Part shown: in pieces, positions 32,355 to 40,709 of the stretch
Position numbering within the stretch: position 1 is the first letter of the stretch
Layout: the number at the start of each line of letters is the position of its first letter
Assembly (NCBI GenBank): GCA_035550975.1
Contig: DASZOC010000043.1
Location: 1-53,571, forward strand
Length of the DNA stretch: 53,571 nt
Origin: DASZOC01 sp035550975
Lineage (GTDB): Bacteria; Actinomycetota; CADDZG01; WHSQ01
Direction: 5' to 3'
Translations under genes and position numbers: made by a program
The notes under the pieces: model-generated
The model's input: only the letters and a program-made list of their open reading frames with translations
The model's database searches: none
Told to the model about the DNA's origin: nothing

Positions 32355-33557
32355 ATGGCTACTGGACGCCGGATGCTCGCCACTGTTGCCGTGGCAGCGC
32401 TCGCTCTTTCGGTCGCGGCCCCCGCACCGGCGAAGGCTCCCCGCGAGGCCGATCAGAGCGACAACGTCAAGCTCGTGGCCACGTTCCCTTACGACAACGA
32501 GGCCGGCGACTTCTTCAAGGGCGGCACCGACATCGATTTCTCGGGGCGCTACGTCTACGCCATGCAGCAGGGCGACATGGGCGGCGTCCACGTGATCGAC
32601 CACAAGGGAGGGACGCCCAAGAAGGTCTCGTTCATCCCCTGCCCCGGCGGCCAGAACGACGTTGCCGTCGTCAAGCCGGGGCTCATCGCGGTCGGCTACC
32701 ACAGCTCGCAGTGCGCCGGCGCTCCCGGTGGGGGCGTGCGGTTGATCGACGTCTCCAACCCGAAGAAGCCCAAGCACCTCGGTGCCGTGAACGACATCCC
32801 CGGCGGGACCCATACCCTGACGGTCTATCCCGGGAAGCCCCTGATCTATTCGTCGCCGAACGGTCTCGGGAACGTCCGTGGTCCCGAACAGATCATCGAC
32901 GTCTCCAACCCGAGCAAGCCCAAGGTCGTAGGGACCTATCAGCCTGCCGGCAACACCTGCCACGACGTCTCCTTCCATTTCACTAAGGACCGCAAGCTCG
33001 CCTTCTGCCCGGGTACCAGCAGCACCGAGGTATGGGACGTTTCCGACCCGCTCGCTCCGGACGCCATCGCCCGGATAGTCACGCCCGCCATCCAGTACAA
33101 CCACTCGGCTGTAGCCACGCACGATGGGAAATACCTCGTGATCGGCGACGAGGCCGTGGCCGGCAACGACTGCGTCGGTGGCCCGACCGGCTCGCTGTGG
33201 ATATACGACATCAGCACGCCTGAGCGGCCGGTGCTGACGGGTCACTTCGGGCCCCAGCGGGGACCCCTGCCGGCCGGGTCGTCGAACGTGAACCGCAACA
33301 CGTGGTGCTCGGCGCACCTCTTCAATTTCGTCCCGGGCACGTACACGCTGGTCGCCTCCTGGTACGCGGGAGGGATGAACGTCATCGACCTCTCGAACCC
33401 GTCGCAGCCCAAGGAGGTCGCCCACTACATGGGCACCGGTGACGACATCACGAACTACTGGAGCGCCTACTGGTACGACGGCCGGATCTACGCGAACGAC
33501 CGCGTCAAGGGGCTCGACGTCTTCGAAGTCAAGGGTCTGAAAGAGGGAAAGCACTGA
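32355..33557 (+). CDS. Secreted LVIVD-repeat beta-propeller protein (first copy)
   Basis: The 400-residue exported protein has a signal peptide (to about residue 25) and LVIVD-type repeats forming a probable beta-propeller: VHVIDHKGGTPKKV, VRLIDVSNPKKPKHLG, QIIDVSNPSKPKVVGTY, VWDVSDPLAPDAIA, and VIDLSNPSQPKEVAHY. Several cysteines (SFIPCPGG, NTCHDVS, AFCPGTSS, GNDCVG) could form disulfides outside the cell. It is about 47 bases before a paralogue of the same length. A hairpin hides its ribosome site. Function unknown; LVIVD proteins are often surface-located. Confidence 0.85.
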   Translation: MATGRRMLATVAVAALALSVAAPAPAKAPREADQSDNVKLVATFPYDNEAGDFFKGGTDIDFSGRYVYAMQQGDMGGVHVIDHKGGTPKKVSFIPCPGGQNDVAVVKPGLIAVGYHSSQCAGAPGGGVRLIDVSNPKKPKHLGAVNDIPGGTHTLTVYPGKPLIYSSPNGLGNVRGPEQIIDVSNPSKPKVVGTYQPAGNTCHDVSFHFTKDRKLAFCPGTSSTEVWDVSDPLAPDAIARIVTPAIQYNHSAVATHDGKYLVIGDEAVAGNDCVGGPTGSLWIYDISTPERPVLTGHFGPQRGPLPAGSSNVNRNTWCSAHLFNFVPGTYTLVASWYAGGMNVIDLSNPSQPKEVAHYMGTGDDITNYWSAYWYDGRIYANDRVKGLDVFEVKGLKEGKH

Positions 33558-33604
33558 TCGTGGGGAACCACACCGTAGACAAGAAACGACCGAAGGAGAC
33601 AGCC

Positions 33605-34804
33605 ATGAAAAGAAGCGCCCTAGCGGTTCTCGGGGTGGTCGCGCTGTTCGGTGCGGCTATCGCCGGCCCGGCTTCTGCCGCGTCTGCCGTGGAGAAGTCC
33701 GACAACCTGAAGCTCATCAAGAACTTCGCCTACGACGGTGGTGGCGAGCTGACCGCTCACGGCCGCTACGTCTATTCCGGCGAGGCGAACGCAGAAGGCG
33801 GCCGGGGCCGCAACACGGCTCCGGAAGACGGCGGCCTTCACATCTTCGACACGAAGACGATGAAAGAGGTCGCGTTCCTGCATTGCCCCGGAACCGACAA
33901 CGACGTCGAGATCATCAGGCCCGGCTTCGTCGCGATGGCGTTCACGCAGAACAAGTGCGCTCCTGCGGCCGGCGAGGGCATCATGATCGTCGACGTCAAG
34001 AACCCGAAGAAGCCTCGTGTCATCTCTGCCCTCAACACGGGTGCGGCGCACACGATGAAGCCCTTCCCCGGTGGCAAGTACCTGTTCATGGCCGGCGGGA
34101 ACATCGCGGGTAGCGCGGACCGCACCGGTACCGTGATCGTCGACGTCTCGAACCCCGTCAAGCCGAAGATCGCTACGACGGCCAAGAACGTCATGGACTG
34201 TCACGACGTCTCCTTCTCGGTCACCGAAGAGGACCGTCAGCTCGCTTTCTGCGCCGGCGCCGTCGGTACCGGCGAGGTGCAGATCTGGGACGTGCAGGAT
34301 CCACTGAAGCCGCAGATCGTCAGCAGGATCGTGAACCCTGCGATCCAGTACTCGCACTACGCGATCGCGAACGACGACGGCACCCTCCTTGCGATCGACG
34401 ACGAGGCTTTCGCGGCGCACGACTGCAACACCGGTCACAGCCCCACGGGCCGCGTGTGGATCTACGACATCACGAACCCTCAGGCTCCGATCCCGGCAGG
34501 TAGCTTCGCCCCGCCGCGCGGTGGGAACCCGAGCTACGCCAACATCGGCAACTACCCGGGTTGGGTCGGCTCCTGGTGCATGTCGCACGGCCTGGACTTC
34601 CACCCGAAGAAGGACGCCGTGGCCGTCACCTGGTTCACCGGCGGTATCAGCGTCATCGACCTCGCCGATCCGCACCAGCCGAAGGAAGACGCGTACTTCA
34701 TGGCGGAGGACTCCGCCGCGTACTCCGTCTTGTGGCACGACGGGCTCCTGTGGTCGAACGACCACATGCGGGGCGCGGACGCATTCAAGATCAAGGGCTA
34801 CTAA
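33605..34804 (+). CDS. Secreted LVIVD-repeat beta-propeller protein (second copy)
   Basis: This 399-residue paralogue follows the first LVIVD gene. A signal peptide (MKRSALAVLGVVALFGAAIAGPASA) precedes repeats such as IMIVDVKNPKKPRVISAL, TVIVDVSNPVKPKIA, IWDVQDPLKPQIVSRI, WIYDITNPQAPIPAG and VIDLADPHQPKEDAY. The positions of the paired cysteines (FLHCPG, MDCHDVSF, AFCAGA, AHDCNTG) match the first copy, as do AIQYSHYAIA and NDHMRGADAFKIKG. AAGGAG precedes ATG 33605; an in-frame start 15 codons upstream lacks a ribosome site. A textbook terminator closes the unit. Confidence 0.85.
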   Translation: MKRSALAVLGVVALFGAAIAGPASAASAVEKSDNLKLIKNFAYDGGGELTAHGRYVYSGEANAEGGRGRNTAPEDGGLHIFDTKTMKEVAFLHCPGTDNDVEIIRPGFVAMAFTQNKCAPAAGEGIMIVDVKNPKKPRVISALNTGAAHTMKPFPGGKYLFMAGGNIAGSADRTGTVIVDVSNPVKPKIATTAKNVMDCHDVSFSVTEEDRQLAFCAGAVGTGEVQIWDVQDPLKPQIVSRIVNPAIQYSHYAIANDDGTLLAIDDEAFAAHDCNTGHSPTGRVWIYDITNPQAPIPAGSFAPPRGGNPSYANIGNYPGWVGSWCMSHGLDFHPKKDAVAVTWFTGGISVIDLADPHQPKEDAYFMAEDSAAYSVLWHDGLLWSNDHMRGADAFKIKGY

Positions 34805-34821
34805 GGCCCGAACGAGCACTG

Positions 34822-34856
34822 AAAGAGGCCGCCCTTCGGGGCGGCCTCTTTTTTTT
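34822..34856 (+). terminator. Strong Rho-independent terminator after the LVIVD pair
   Basis: AAAGAGGCCGCCC and GGGCGGCCTCTTT close a stable TTCG tetraloop and are followed by a run of nine T (34848-34856). It lies 17 bases after the stop. It also sits 9 bases before the CPBP stop on the other strand and could act there through the leading A-run. Confidence 0.95.
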
Positions 34857-34865
34857 GCGCGCCCG

Positions 34866-35633
34866 TCAGCGCAGCGCTATGTAAAGGGCGACGAACAGGG
34901 TTCCGTTGTTCAACGCATGCAGCGCGATCGCGGGATAGAGGCTCTTGTAGCGCTCGGTAACGAGCGCTTCGGCGATGCCGAACACGATGTAGGACGGGAT
35001 CAGGATCCATACGAAATGAGCCACCGCGAAGGCGAGGGCCGAGATCAGGGTCGCGGCAAGGACCGTCCGGCCTACTCGCAGGTAGCGATAGAGGAGACCT
35101 CGGAAGAGGAACTCCTCCGCCACCGGTGCGACCATCGCGCCGGCGACGATCAGGAACGCGAGGTCGACCAGCGACAGGCTCGACTCGCCGCCGAGCACCT
35201 GCTCCTGCGCCGTCGGGACGTCACCCACCACGAGGTCCGTGAGGACGAGGAGAACGCCGTTGACGACGATCAGTCCGATCGCGGCGGGAATCATCGCGGC
35301 GATGGGTTTCCAACCGACCCAGGTGAATCCCGCGGCGCTCAGGCCGGCCCCCCGCCGCTTGAGCGCGAACCACCATCCGAAGGTGCACAGCGACCCGTAG
35401 AGGACCAGGCTCAGCAGCGTCAGCTGCACCGAAGGTGACAGATCGGACTGGGTGACGGCAAAGGGGAGTAAGAGCACGAGCGCGAGCACGAGCCCGACGC
35501 CACCCCCGGCGAACACCGTCTCGAGCAGGTCCCGGCCCGTCCACGGGACTCCGGCGGTCTCTGGCGCGTCCGGCGCCGACGCGTCTGACAGTGGTGGTGA
35601 GGGTGGGGTCAGCTCGCCGGAGGGATCGGACAC
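34866..35633 (-). CDS. CPBP-family intramembrane metalloprotease
   Basis: The 255-residue membrane protein has about eight hydrophobic helices and the CPBP (CAAX-protease/bacteriocin-processing, Abi) motif PVAEEFLFRGLLYRYL (EExxxR), followed by AVAHF and AIALHALNNG, which give the other metal and catalytic residues. It is of the kind that cleaves within membranes. An N-terminal 30-residue acidic, proline-rich cytoplasmic leader precedes the first helix. GTG 35633 is 27 bases from the divergent siroheme-synthase start, and both lie next to a shared TTTTACCCT element. Confidence 0.88.
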   Translation of the reverse strand: MSDPSGELTPPSPPLSDASAPDAPETAGVPWTGRDLLETVFAGGGVGLVLALVLLLPFAVTQSDLSPSVQLTLLSLVLYGSLCTFGWWFALKRRGAGLSAAGFTWVGWKPIAAMIPAAIGLIVVNGVLLVLTDLVVGDVPTAQEQVLGGESSLSLVDLAFLIVAGAMVAPVAEEFLFRGLLYRYLRVGRTVLAATLISALAFAVAHFVWILIPSYIVFGIAEALVTERYKSLYPAIALHALNNGTLFVALYIALR

Positions 35634-35660
35634 GGTGCCTGTTTTACCCTCCCCGCAGAC

Positions 35661-36260
35661 ATGCTCGACACCGATCCCTATGTCATCTGTATCAACCTCG
35701 CGGGGCGCGGCGTCCTCGTCGTGGGAACCGGTGTCATGGCCGACGAGAAGGTCGACGGACTACGACGCTGCGGTGCGCAGGTTCGGGCCGTAGGGGTCGA
35801 TGAATACACGAGCTCGCTTCTGGACGCCGCTTACCTCGTCGTCGTCGCGAGCGACGACATGGCCACTGCTCGCCGCATCTACCGCGACGCCGAGAGCAGG
35901 TCGATGCTCGTCAACGTTGCCGACGTGCCCGACCTCTGCAACTTCATCCTTCCGGCGATCGCCCGCCGCGGCCCGGTCACGGTCGCGATCTCGACATCCG
36001 GCGCGTCGCCCGCTCTCGCGAAGCGCATCAGGCGCGAGGTCGAAGACCTGATCGGAGAAGAGCACGCGTGGCTGGCGCGCCTGCTCGACGAGGTGCGCCC
36101 GTGGGCGAAGGAGAATCTGTCCGGCTACGACGCGCGCAAGCGATTCTTCGAAGACATCGTCGACGGTGACCCGGATCCCGTCGTGCTTCTACGTGAGGGC
36201 GACGAGGCCGGAGTGCGCGACCTCATCGAGCGCGCGCAGCGGCGCGCCACGAGCTCGTGA
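35661..36260 (+). CDS. Precorrin-2 dehydrogenase / sirohydrochlorin ferrochelatase (CysG N-domain)
   Basis: This 199-residue protein corresponds to the N-terminal half of CysG (Met8/SirC-like). It oxidises precorrin-2 with NAD+ and may insert iron to give siroheme for sulfite and nitrite reductases. It shows GRGVLVVGTGVMADEKVDGL, the NAD-binding start, and LVNVADVPDLCNFILPAI with GPVTVAISTSGASPALAKRIR, both typical of the family. ATG 35661 follows a TACCCT box by ten bases. Its stop overlaps the hydroxyacid oxidase start (GTGA). Confidence 0.9.
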   Translation: MLDTDPYVICINLAGRGVLVVGTGVMADEKVDGLRRCGAQVRAVGVDEYTSSLLDAAYLVVVASDDMATARRIYRDAESRSMLVNVADVPDLCNFILPAIARRGPVTVAISTSGASPALAKRIRREVEDLIGEEHAWLARLLDEVRPWAKENLSGYDARKRFFEDIVDGDPDPVVLLREGDEAGVRDLIERAQRRATSS

Positions 36261-37372
36261 CCGACCGGACCGAGCGGGTCGGCGACGCGGGGGAGCTTCC
36301 CGAGCCCGACATGAAGTCGATCCTGCGTTTGGCGGATTTCGAGGCGATCGCGCGGGAGCGGATGGATCCCGCCGCGTACGCGTATTACGCCGGGGGTGCC
36401 GCGGACGAGTCCACGATGGCCGACAACACCGCGGCCTTCGGCCGCTTCCTCCTGCGGCCGCGCGTGCTGCGCGACGTCTCGCACGTCGATGCTTCGACGA
36501 CGTTGCTGGGCGAGAGGGTCGCGTGGCCGTTCGGGCTCGCGCCGAACGCGGCACACGCCCTCGCGCATCCCGACGGCGAATGTGCCACCGCACGCGCCGC
36601 TGCGGCCGCGGGGATAGTGATGTGTCTGTCCACGTTCTCGAACAAATCACCGGACGATGTCCACGCGGCGGCCCCCGACGGCCACCGGTGGTTCCAGCTC
36701 TACGTCCATCAGCAACGAGACGTCGCCGAGCAGATGATCCGCCGCGCCGTCGATGCCGGATACCGCGCGGTCGTCGTGACCGTCGACCTCCCGGTCGGGG
36801 GCTACCGCGAACGGGAGCTCAGGTGGCCCTACCGCTGGAGCGGGGAGACGAGCTTCGCGACCCTGACGGTGTCGGCGAAGGGCAAGTCGATCCTCGAGCT
36901 GCTCGAAGGTCTGGTCAACGCGGCCCTGACGTGGGACGACCTGGCGTGGATACGCGAGGCCGCCGGCGTCCCGGTCGTCGTCAAAGGGATCTTGACCGGC
37001 GAGGATGCCGCCCTCGCGGTGGAGCACGGCGCCGCCGCGGTGTGGGTGTCGAACCACGGCGGGCGCCAGCTCGACCGCGTGCCCGCGACGATCGAGGTGC
37101 TGGAGGAGATCGTCGCCGCGGTCGCGGGACGCGCCGAGGTCTATCTCGACGGCGGCATCAGGCGGGGTACCGACGTCGTGACGGCGCTGGCGCTCGGAGC
37201 GCGCGCCGTCTTCCTCGGTCGCCCGTACCTGTACGCGCTCGCGGCCGGTGGCGAAGCCGGTGTCGCCCGCGCGATCCGGATGCTGGCGGACGAGACGACG
37301 AACGCGATGGCCCTGCTAGGCGCCGGCACGGTCGATCAGCTAGAGCCGGCGCACGTGCGCCGTCCGGTCTAG
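36257..37372 (+). CDS. FMN-dependent alpha-hydroxyacid oxidase/dehydrogenase
   Basis: This is a 371-residue flavoenzyme of the lactate oxidase, glycolate oxidase and L-lactate dehydrogenase family, oxidising a 2-hydroxy acid. Key landmarks are YAYYAGGAADE near the N-terminus, WQLYVHQQ-like FQLYVHQQRD, VTVDLPVGGYRERE, VVKGI, and the catalytic loop VSNHGGRQLDRVPATI with its His and Arg. The FMN phosphate region reads YLDGGIRRGTDVV and ALGARAVFLGRP. It is translationally coupled to the siroheme gene. The actual substrate cannot be told; lactate is typical. Confidence 0.9.
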   Translation: MTDRTERVGDAGELPEPDMKSILRLADFEAIARERMDPAAYAYYAGGAADESTMADNTAAFGRFLLRPRVLRDVSHVDASTTLLGERVAWPFGLAPNAAHALAHPDGECATARAAAAAGIVMCLSTFSNKSPDDVHAAAPDGHRWFQLYVHQQRDVAEQMIRRAVDAGYRAVVVTVDLPVGGYRERELRWPYRWSGETSFATLTVSAKGKSILELLEGLVNAALTWDDLAWIREAAGVPVVVKGILTGEDAALAVEHGAAAVWVSNHGGRQLDRVPATIEVLEEIVAAVAGRAEVYLDGGIRRGTDVVTALALGARAVFLGRPYLYALAAGGEAGVARAIRMLADETTNAMALLGAGTVDQLEPAHVRRPV

Positions 37373-38589
37373 CCCGCGAGCAGGTCCGCTATCCGCCCGA
37401 CCCCTTCGACGATGTCGTCGTCGCCGAGGGCGTAACTGAACCTGAAATAGCCGGGCGCGCCGAATCCGTCGCCGGGCACGACCGCGACCTTCGCGAGGTC
37501 GAGGATGACCTCGGCAAGCTCGAGGCTCGTCTGCGGCGTATGCCCCGCGACCTGTCTGCCGAGCGCTCCTTTGACCGAGGGGAACGCGTAGAACGCGCCC
37601 TCCGGCTCGTAGCACTCGAAGCCCGGCACCTCGTTCAGGAGCTTGTGGATCGTCTTGCGCCGCCGGTCGAACGCTTCGCGCATCATCTCCACCGCCGACA
37701 GGTCGCCGGCGACCGCTGCAAGGGCAGCCGCTTGCGCGACGTTGGAGACGTTCGACGTCGCGTGCGACTGCATGTTGTTCGCCGCCGCGACCACGTCCGC
37801 GGGCCCGATCATCCACCCGATGCGCCAACCGGTCATCGCGTAGGTCTTCGCGACACCGTTGATGACGATGCATCGCTCCGCGAGCTCGGGCACCGACACC
37901 GGCATCGAAGAGAAACGCGCGTCGCCGTAGATCAGATGCTCGTAGATCTCGTCGGTGACGACCCAGAGATCGCGTTCCAGTGCCCATCGTCCGATCGCCT
38001 CGACCTCGTCGGGCGGATACACCGCCCCCGTGGGATTGGACGGCGATACGAACAGCAGCGCCTTCGTCCGCTCCGTCACCGCGGCTTCCAGCTGGTCGAT
38101 CGTGACGCGGAAACCCGTTTGCTCTGTCGTCGGTATCTCCGTGACGACGCCCTCGGCGAGCTTGATCATCTCGGGATAGCTGACCCAGTAGGGCGCCGGG
38201 ACGAGGACTTCGTCGCCGGGGTCGATCAACGATAGGAACGTGTTGTAGAGAGCGTGCTTGCCGCCGTTGGTGATCAGCACCTGCAGGGGCTCTACGCGGT
38301 AGCCGCTGTCCCTCTCGGTCTTGCGCGCGACCGCGGCACGAAGCTCGGGGAGGCCGGCGGACGGCGTATAGCGGTGATAGGGCGAGTGGCGTGCAGCCTC
38401 GGCCGCCGCGTTCACGATGTGCTCGGGCGTCGCGAAGTCGGGCTCACCCGCGCCGAACCCGATCACGTTCTCCCCGGCCGCCTTCAGTGCTTTCGCTTTC
38501 GCGTCGATCGCAAGCGTCGACGACTCGGTGATCGCGGCGACCCGACGCGACAGCCGTCGGTCGGCGGTCACGGGATTATGTTCGGGCAT
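37369..38589 (-). CDS. aspC: Aspartate aminotransferase-like class I aminotransferase
   Basis: This is a PLP-dependent transaminase of 406 residues in the bacterial aspartate aminotransferase subgroup. VIGFGAGEPDFATPEHI, YTPSAGLPELRAAVA, PSNPTGAVYPPDEV, DEIYEHLIYGDARF and the PLP lysine in NGVAKTYAMTGWRIGW are present. The C-terminal FRFSYAL holds the substrate-carboxylate arginine. Its stop abuts that of the hydroxyacid oxidase (shared CTAG). It is divergent from serC, with 31 bases between start codons. Confidence 0.92.
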   Translation of the reverse strand: MPEHNPVTADRRLSRRVAAITESSTLAIDAKAKALKAAGENVIGFGAGEPDFATPEHIVNAAAEAARHSPYHRYTPSAGLPELRAAVARKTERDSGYRVEPLQVLITNGGKHALYNTFLSLIDPGDEVLVPAPYWVSYPEMIKLAEGVVTEIPTTEQTGFRVTIDQLEAAVTERTKALLFVSPSNPTGAVYPPDEVEAIGRWALERDLWVVTDEIYEHLIYGDARFSSMPVSVPELAERCIVINGVAKTYAMTGWRIGWMIGPADVVAAANNMQSHATSNVSNVAQAAALAAVAGDLSAVEMMREAFDRRRKTIHKLLNEVPGFECYEPEGAFYAFPSVKGALGRQVAGHTPQTSLELAEVILDLAKVAVVPGDGFGAPGYFRFSYALGDDDIVEGVGRIADLLAG

Positions 38590-38620
38590 GATGCCGCCAC
38601 ACTAGTAGACAGGGATCAAG

Positions 38621-39739
38621 GTGGACCCCAAAGAGATCGTGCTCCCTCCCGAGTTGCGTCCCCGAGATGGACGCTTCGGGTCGGGGCCATCGAAGGTGCG
38701 CGTCGAAGCGCTGCGCGGCCTGGCCGCGACCCGCACCTTGCTCATGGGCACGAGTCATCGGCAGCAACCGGTGCGTTCCCTGGTCGGGGGGCTCCGCCGC
38801 AACCTCGCCTCTCTGTTCGCGCTGCCGGACGGCTACGAGGTCGTCTTAGGGGTGGGCGGAGCCACCATCTTGTGGGACGCGCTCGCGTTCGGCGTCATCG
38901 ATGAGCGCAGCCAGCATCTCGTTTTCGGCGAGTTCTCCTCTAAGTTCGCGGCCGCGGTACGGGCGGCCCCCCATCTGTCCGAGCCCGAGATCATCGAGTC
39001 CGAGCCCGGCACGCATCCTGTTGCTCGCGCCTCGTCGGTCGACGTCTACGCCTTGACCCACAACGAGACTTCGACCGGGGTCGTGATGCCGCTCGAGCGT
39101 GTCGATCAAACGGGGCTGGTGGTGGTCGACGCCACGTCGGCGGCCGGAGGCATCGAGGTGGATCCGCGCTCGTTCGACGTCTACTACTTCTCGCCGCAGA
39201 AGGGCTTCGCGTCCGATGGAGGCCTGTGGGTGGCGCTCTGCTCTCCGCGGGCGCTCGAGCGGATAGAGGCGATCGCAGCTTCCGGTCGCTACATCCCTCC
39301 ATCGCTGAACCTGAAGACGGCGCTGGACAACTCGGTAAAGGACCAGACCTACAACACCCCTGCCATCGCCACCGTGGCCCTGATGTCGGACCAGGTCGCG
39401 TGGATGCTCGCAGGCGGGGGCCTGCCGTTCGCCGCCGGACGCTCCAAGATGTCCGCAGAGATCCTCTACCGCTGGGCAGAGACGAGCGAGATCGCGTCGC
39501 CTTTCGTGAAGGATCCCGCACAAAGGAGCCCGGTGGTCGGCACGATCGACTTCGCCGCGTCGGTCGACGCGGCATTAGTAGCCAAGGTCTTGCGGTCCAA
39601 CGGGATCGTCGACACCGAGCCATACCGGAAGCTCGGGCGCAACCAGTTGCGCATCGCGATGTATCCCGCGATCGAGGCCGACGACGTCGCGACGCTGACG
39701 CGGGCGATCGACTACGTCATCGAGCGCCTCGCGAACTAG
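38621..39739 (+). CDS. serC: Phosphoserine aminotransferase
   Basis: SerC transaminates 3-phosphohydroxypyruvate to O-phosphoserine, the second step of serine synthesis. The 372 residues show the actinobacterial-type sequence: RFGSGPSKVR, LLMGTSHRQQPV, LGVGGATILWDA, ALTHNETSTGVV, VVDATSAAGG, and the PLP lysine in FSPQKGFASDGG. GTG 38621 follows AGGG by six bases. It precedes a minus-strand membrane gene and then serA. Confidence 0.93.
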   Translation: MDPKEIVLPPELRPRDGRFGSGPSKVRVEALRGLAATRTLLMGTSHRQQPVRSLVGGLRRNLASLFALPDGYEVVLGVGGATILWDALAFGVIDERSQHLVFGEFSSKFAAAVRAAPHLSEPEIIESEPGTHPVARASSVDVYALTHNETSTGVVMPLERVDQTGLVVVDATSAAGGIEVDPRSFDVYYFSPQKGFASDGGLWVALCSPRALERIEAIAASGRYIPPSLNLKTALDNSVKDQTYNTPAIATVALMSDQVAWMLAGGGLPFAAGRSKMSAEILYRWAETSEIASPFVKDPAQRSPVVGTIDFAASVDAALVAKVLRSNGIVDTEPYRKLGRNQLRIAMYPAIEADDVATLTRAIDYVIERLAN

Positions 39740-39760
39740 GGGACTCGAGCGGCCGCCTGC

Positions 39761-40645
39761 CTAGAGGGCGGTGGCGGTCGGTTCGTCGGGCGGCGGCTCC
39801 GGCTCCGGCACCGTACGGCGCTCGGCGCGGTCGAGATACACGAGCGTCAAGACGGCCGCGTAGAGCGGCGTTACGAGGATGCTCGTCACGAGGCCGCCGA
39901 GCATGGACAGGGTGAGATCGGCGCTGGACTCGATGCCGCCGCGGTCGAAGATCGCGCCGATGGCCAACGACACGCCGAGCGTGATCAGGAACACGATGAA
40001 GTAGATGCCGAACGTGCGCCACCACGATCCGCGGATGAGTTCGGCCGAGCGCCGGAGCGCGGTCGCGCCACCTCGACCCTCTGCCATGACGACGGGGATG
40101 GCGACGGACCACAGGACCAGGAAGAAGATCGCCGCTGCGATCAGCGCGAGCCAGCCGAGGACCGCTGCCTCCTCCGCCACCGCGGCGATCAACCCGATGA
40201 CGAACCCGATCACGAACGTCCCCGCCAACAACAGCAGGAAGACGAGTAACGGGAGCCACGCGAGTCGTCCCACCTTCTGCAGCTCGGTCGCGATCGAGCT
40301 CTTCGACGTCGGCCGAGTCCCGCCGAGTGTGCCCGCGAGCGCGTGGAAGCTCGCCCCGATGGCGAGCACGGTCGCGACGAAGTTCAGGAAGCCTCCGCCG
40401 GCCACGATCAGCACGAAGCGACCGATCTCGCTGCGGTCGAGGCCGCGGAAAGGGTCGGCTTGAGGATCGAAGTCCCAGAAGCGCTGGTCGACGAACGAGG
40501 TGAACATCAGGATCATCGCGAGCGTCACGGGCACCATGAAGATCGCGACGATCGCGTACAGCGTGTTGGTGTGGGCAAGGTAGAGACGCATGGCTCGGAC
40601 GATCGTGTCTCCGATGCCCATCGGCGGTGTTGCCGGATCGCTCAC
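39761..40645 (-). CDS. Multipass membrane protein of unknown function
   Basis: This 294-residue protein has six or so hydrophobic stretches, among them IVAIFMVPVTLAMILMFTSF, FVLIVAGGGFLNFVATVLAIG, LPLLVFLLLLAGTFVIGFVIGLIAAV and FFLVLWSVAIPVVMAEG. GRGGATALRRSAELIRGSWWRTFGIYF is a motif I associate with the membrane domain family found next to glycerophosphodiester phosphodiesterases. It has proline-rich acidic tails. A TATCGT box lies 6 nt before GTG 40645. Function unknown. Confidence 0.78.
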   Translation of the reverse strand: MSDPATPPMGIGDTIVRAMRLYLAHTNTLYAIVAIFMVPVTLAMILMFTSFVDQRFWDFDPQADPFRGLDRSEIGRFVLIVAGGGFLNFVATVLAIGASFHALAGTLGGTRPTSKSSIATELQKVGRLAWLPLLVFLLLLAGTFVIGFVIGLIAAVAEEAAVLGWLALIAAAIFFLVLWSVAIPVVMAEGRGGATALRRSAELIRGSWWRTFGIYFIVFLITLGVSLAIGAIFDRGGIESSADLTLSMLGGLVTSILVTPLYAAVLTLVYLDRAERRTVPEPEPPPDEPTATAL

Positions 40646-40651
40646 GGGAGC

Positions 40652-40657
40652 ACGATA
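40652..40657 (-). promoter_or_regulatory. -10 box TATCGT before the 294-residue membrane gene
   Basis: On the minus strand TATCGT lies 6 nt before GTG 40645. The same hexamer serves sqdB. Confidence 0.5.
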
Positions 40658-40697
40658 CTCAACGCCGGTGACCGGCTGCCGGTCATCGCAGCGCGAC

Positions 40698-40703
40698 TAC
40701 GAT
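40698..40703 (+). promoter_or_regulatory. -10 box TACGAT before serA
   Basis: TACGAT ends 6 nt before ATG 40710, consistent with a leaderless serA mRNA. Confidence 0.5.
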
Positions 40704-40709
40704 GACGCC

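Noticed and set aside
8500..33590. GAACC motifs upstream of three secreted-protein genes (near 8502, 32310 and 33565) as a shared ECF regulon.
   Set aside because: No CGTC-like -10 element stands at 16-17 nt in any of them, so the pattern is too weak.
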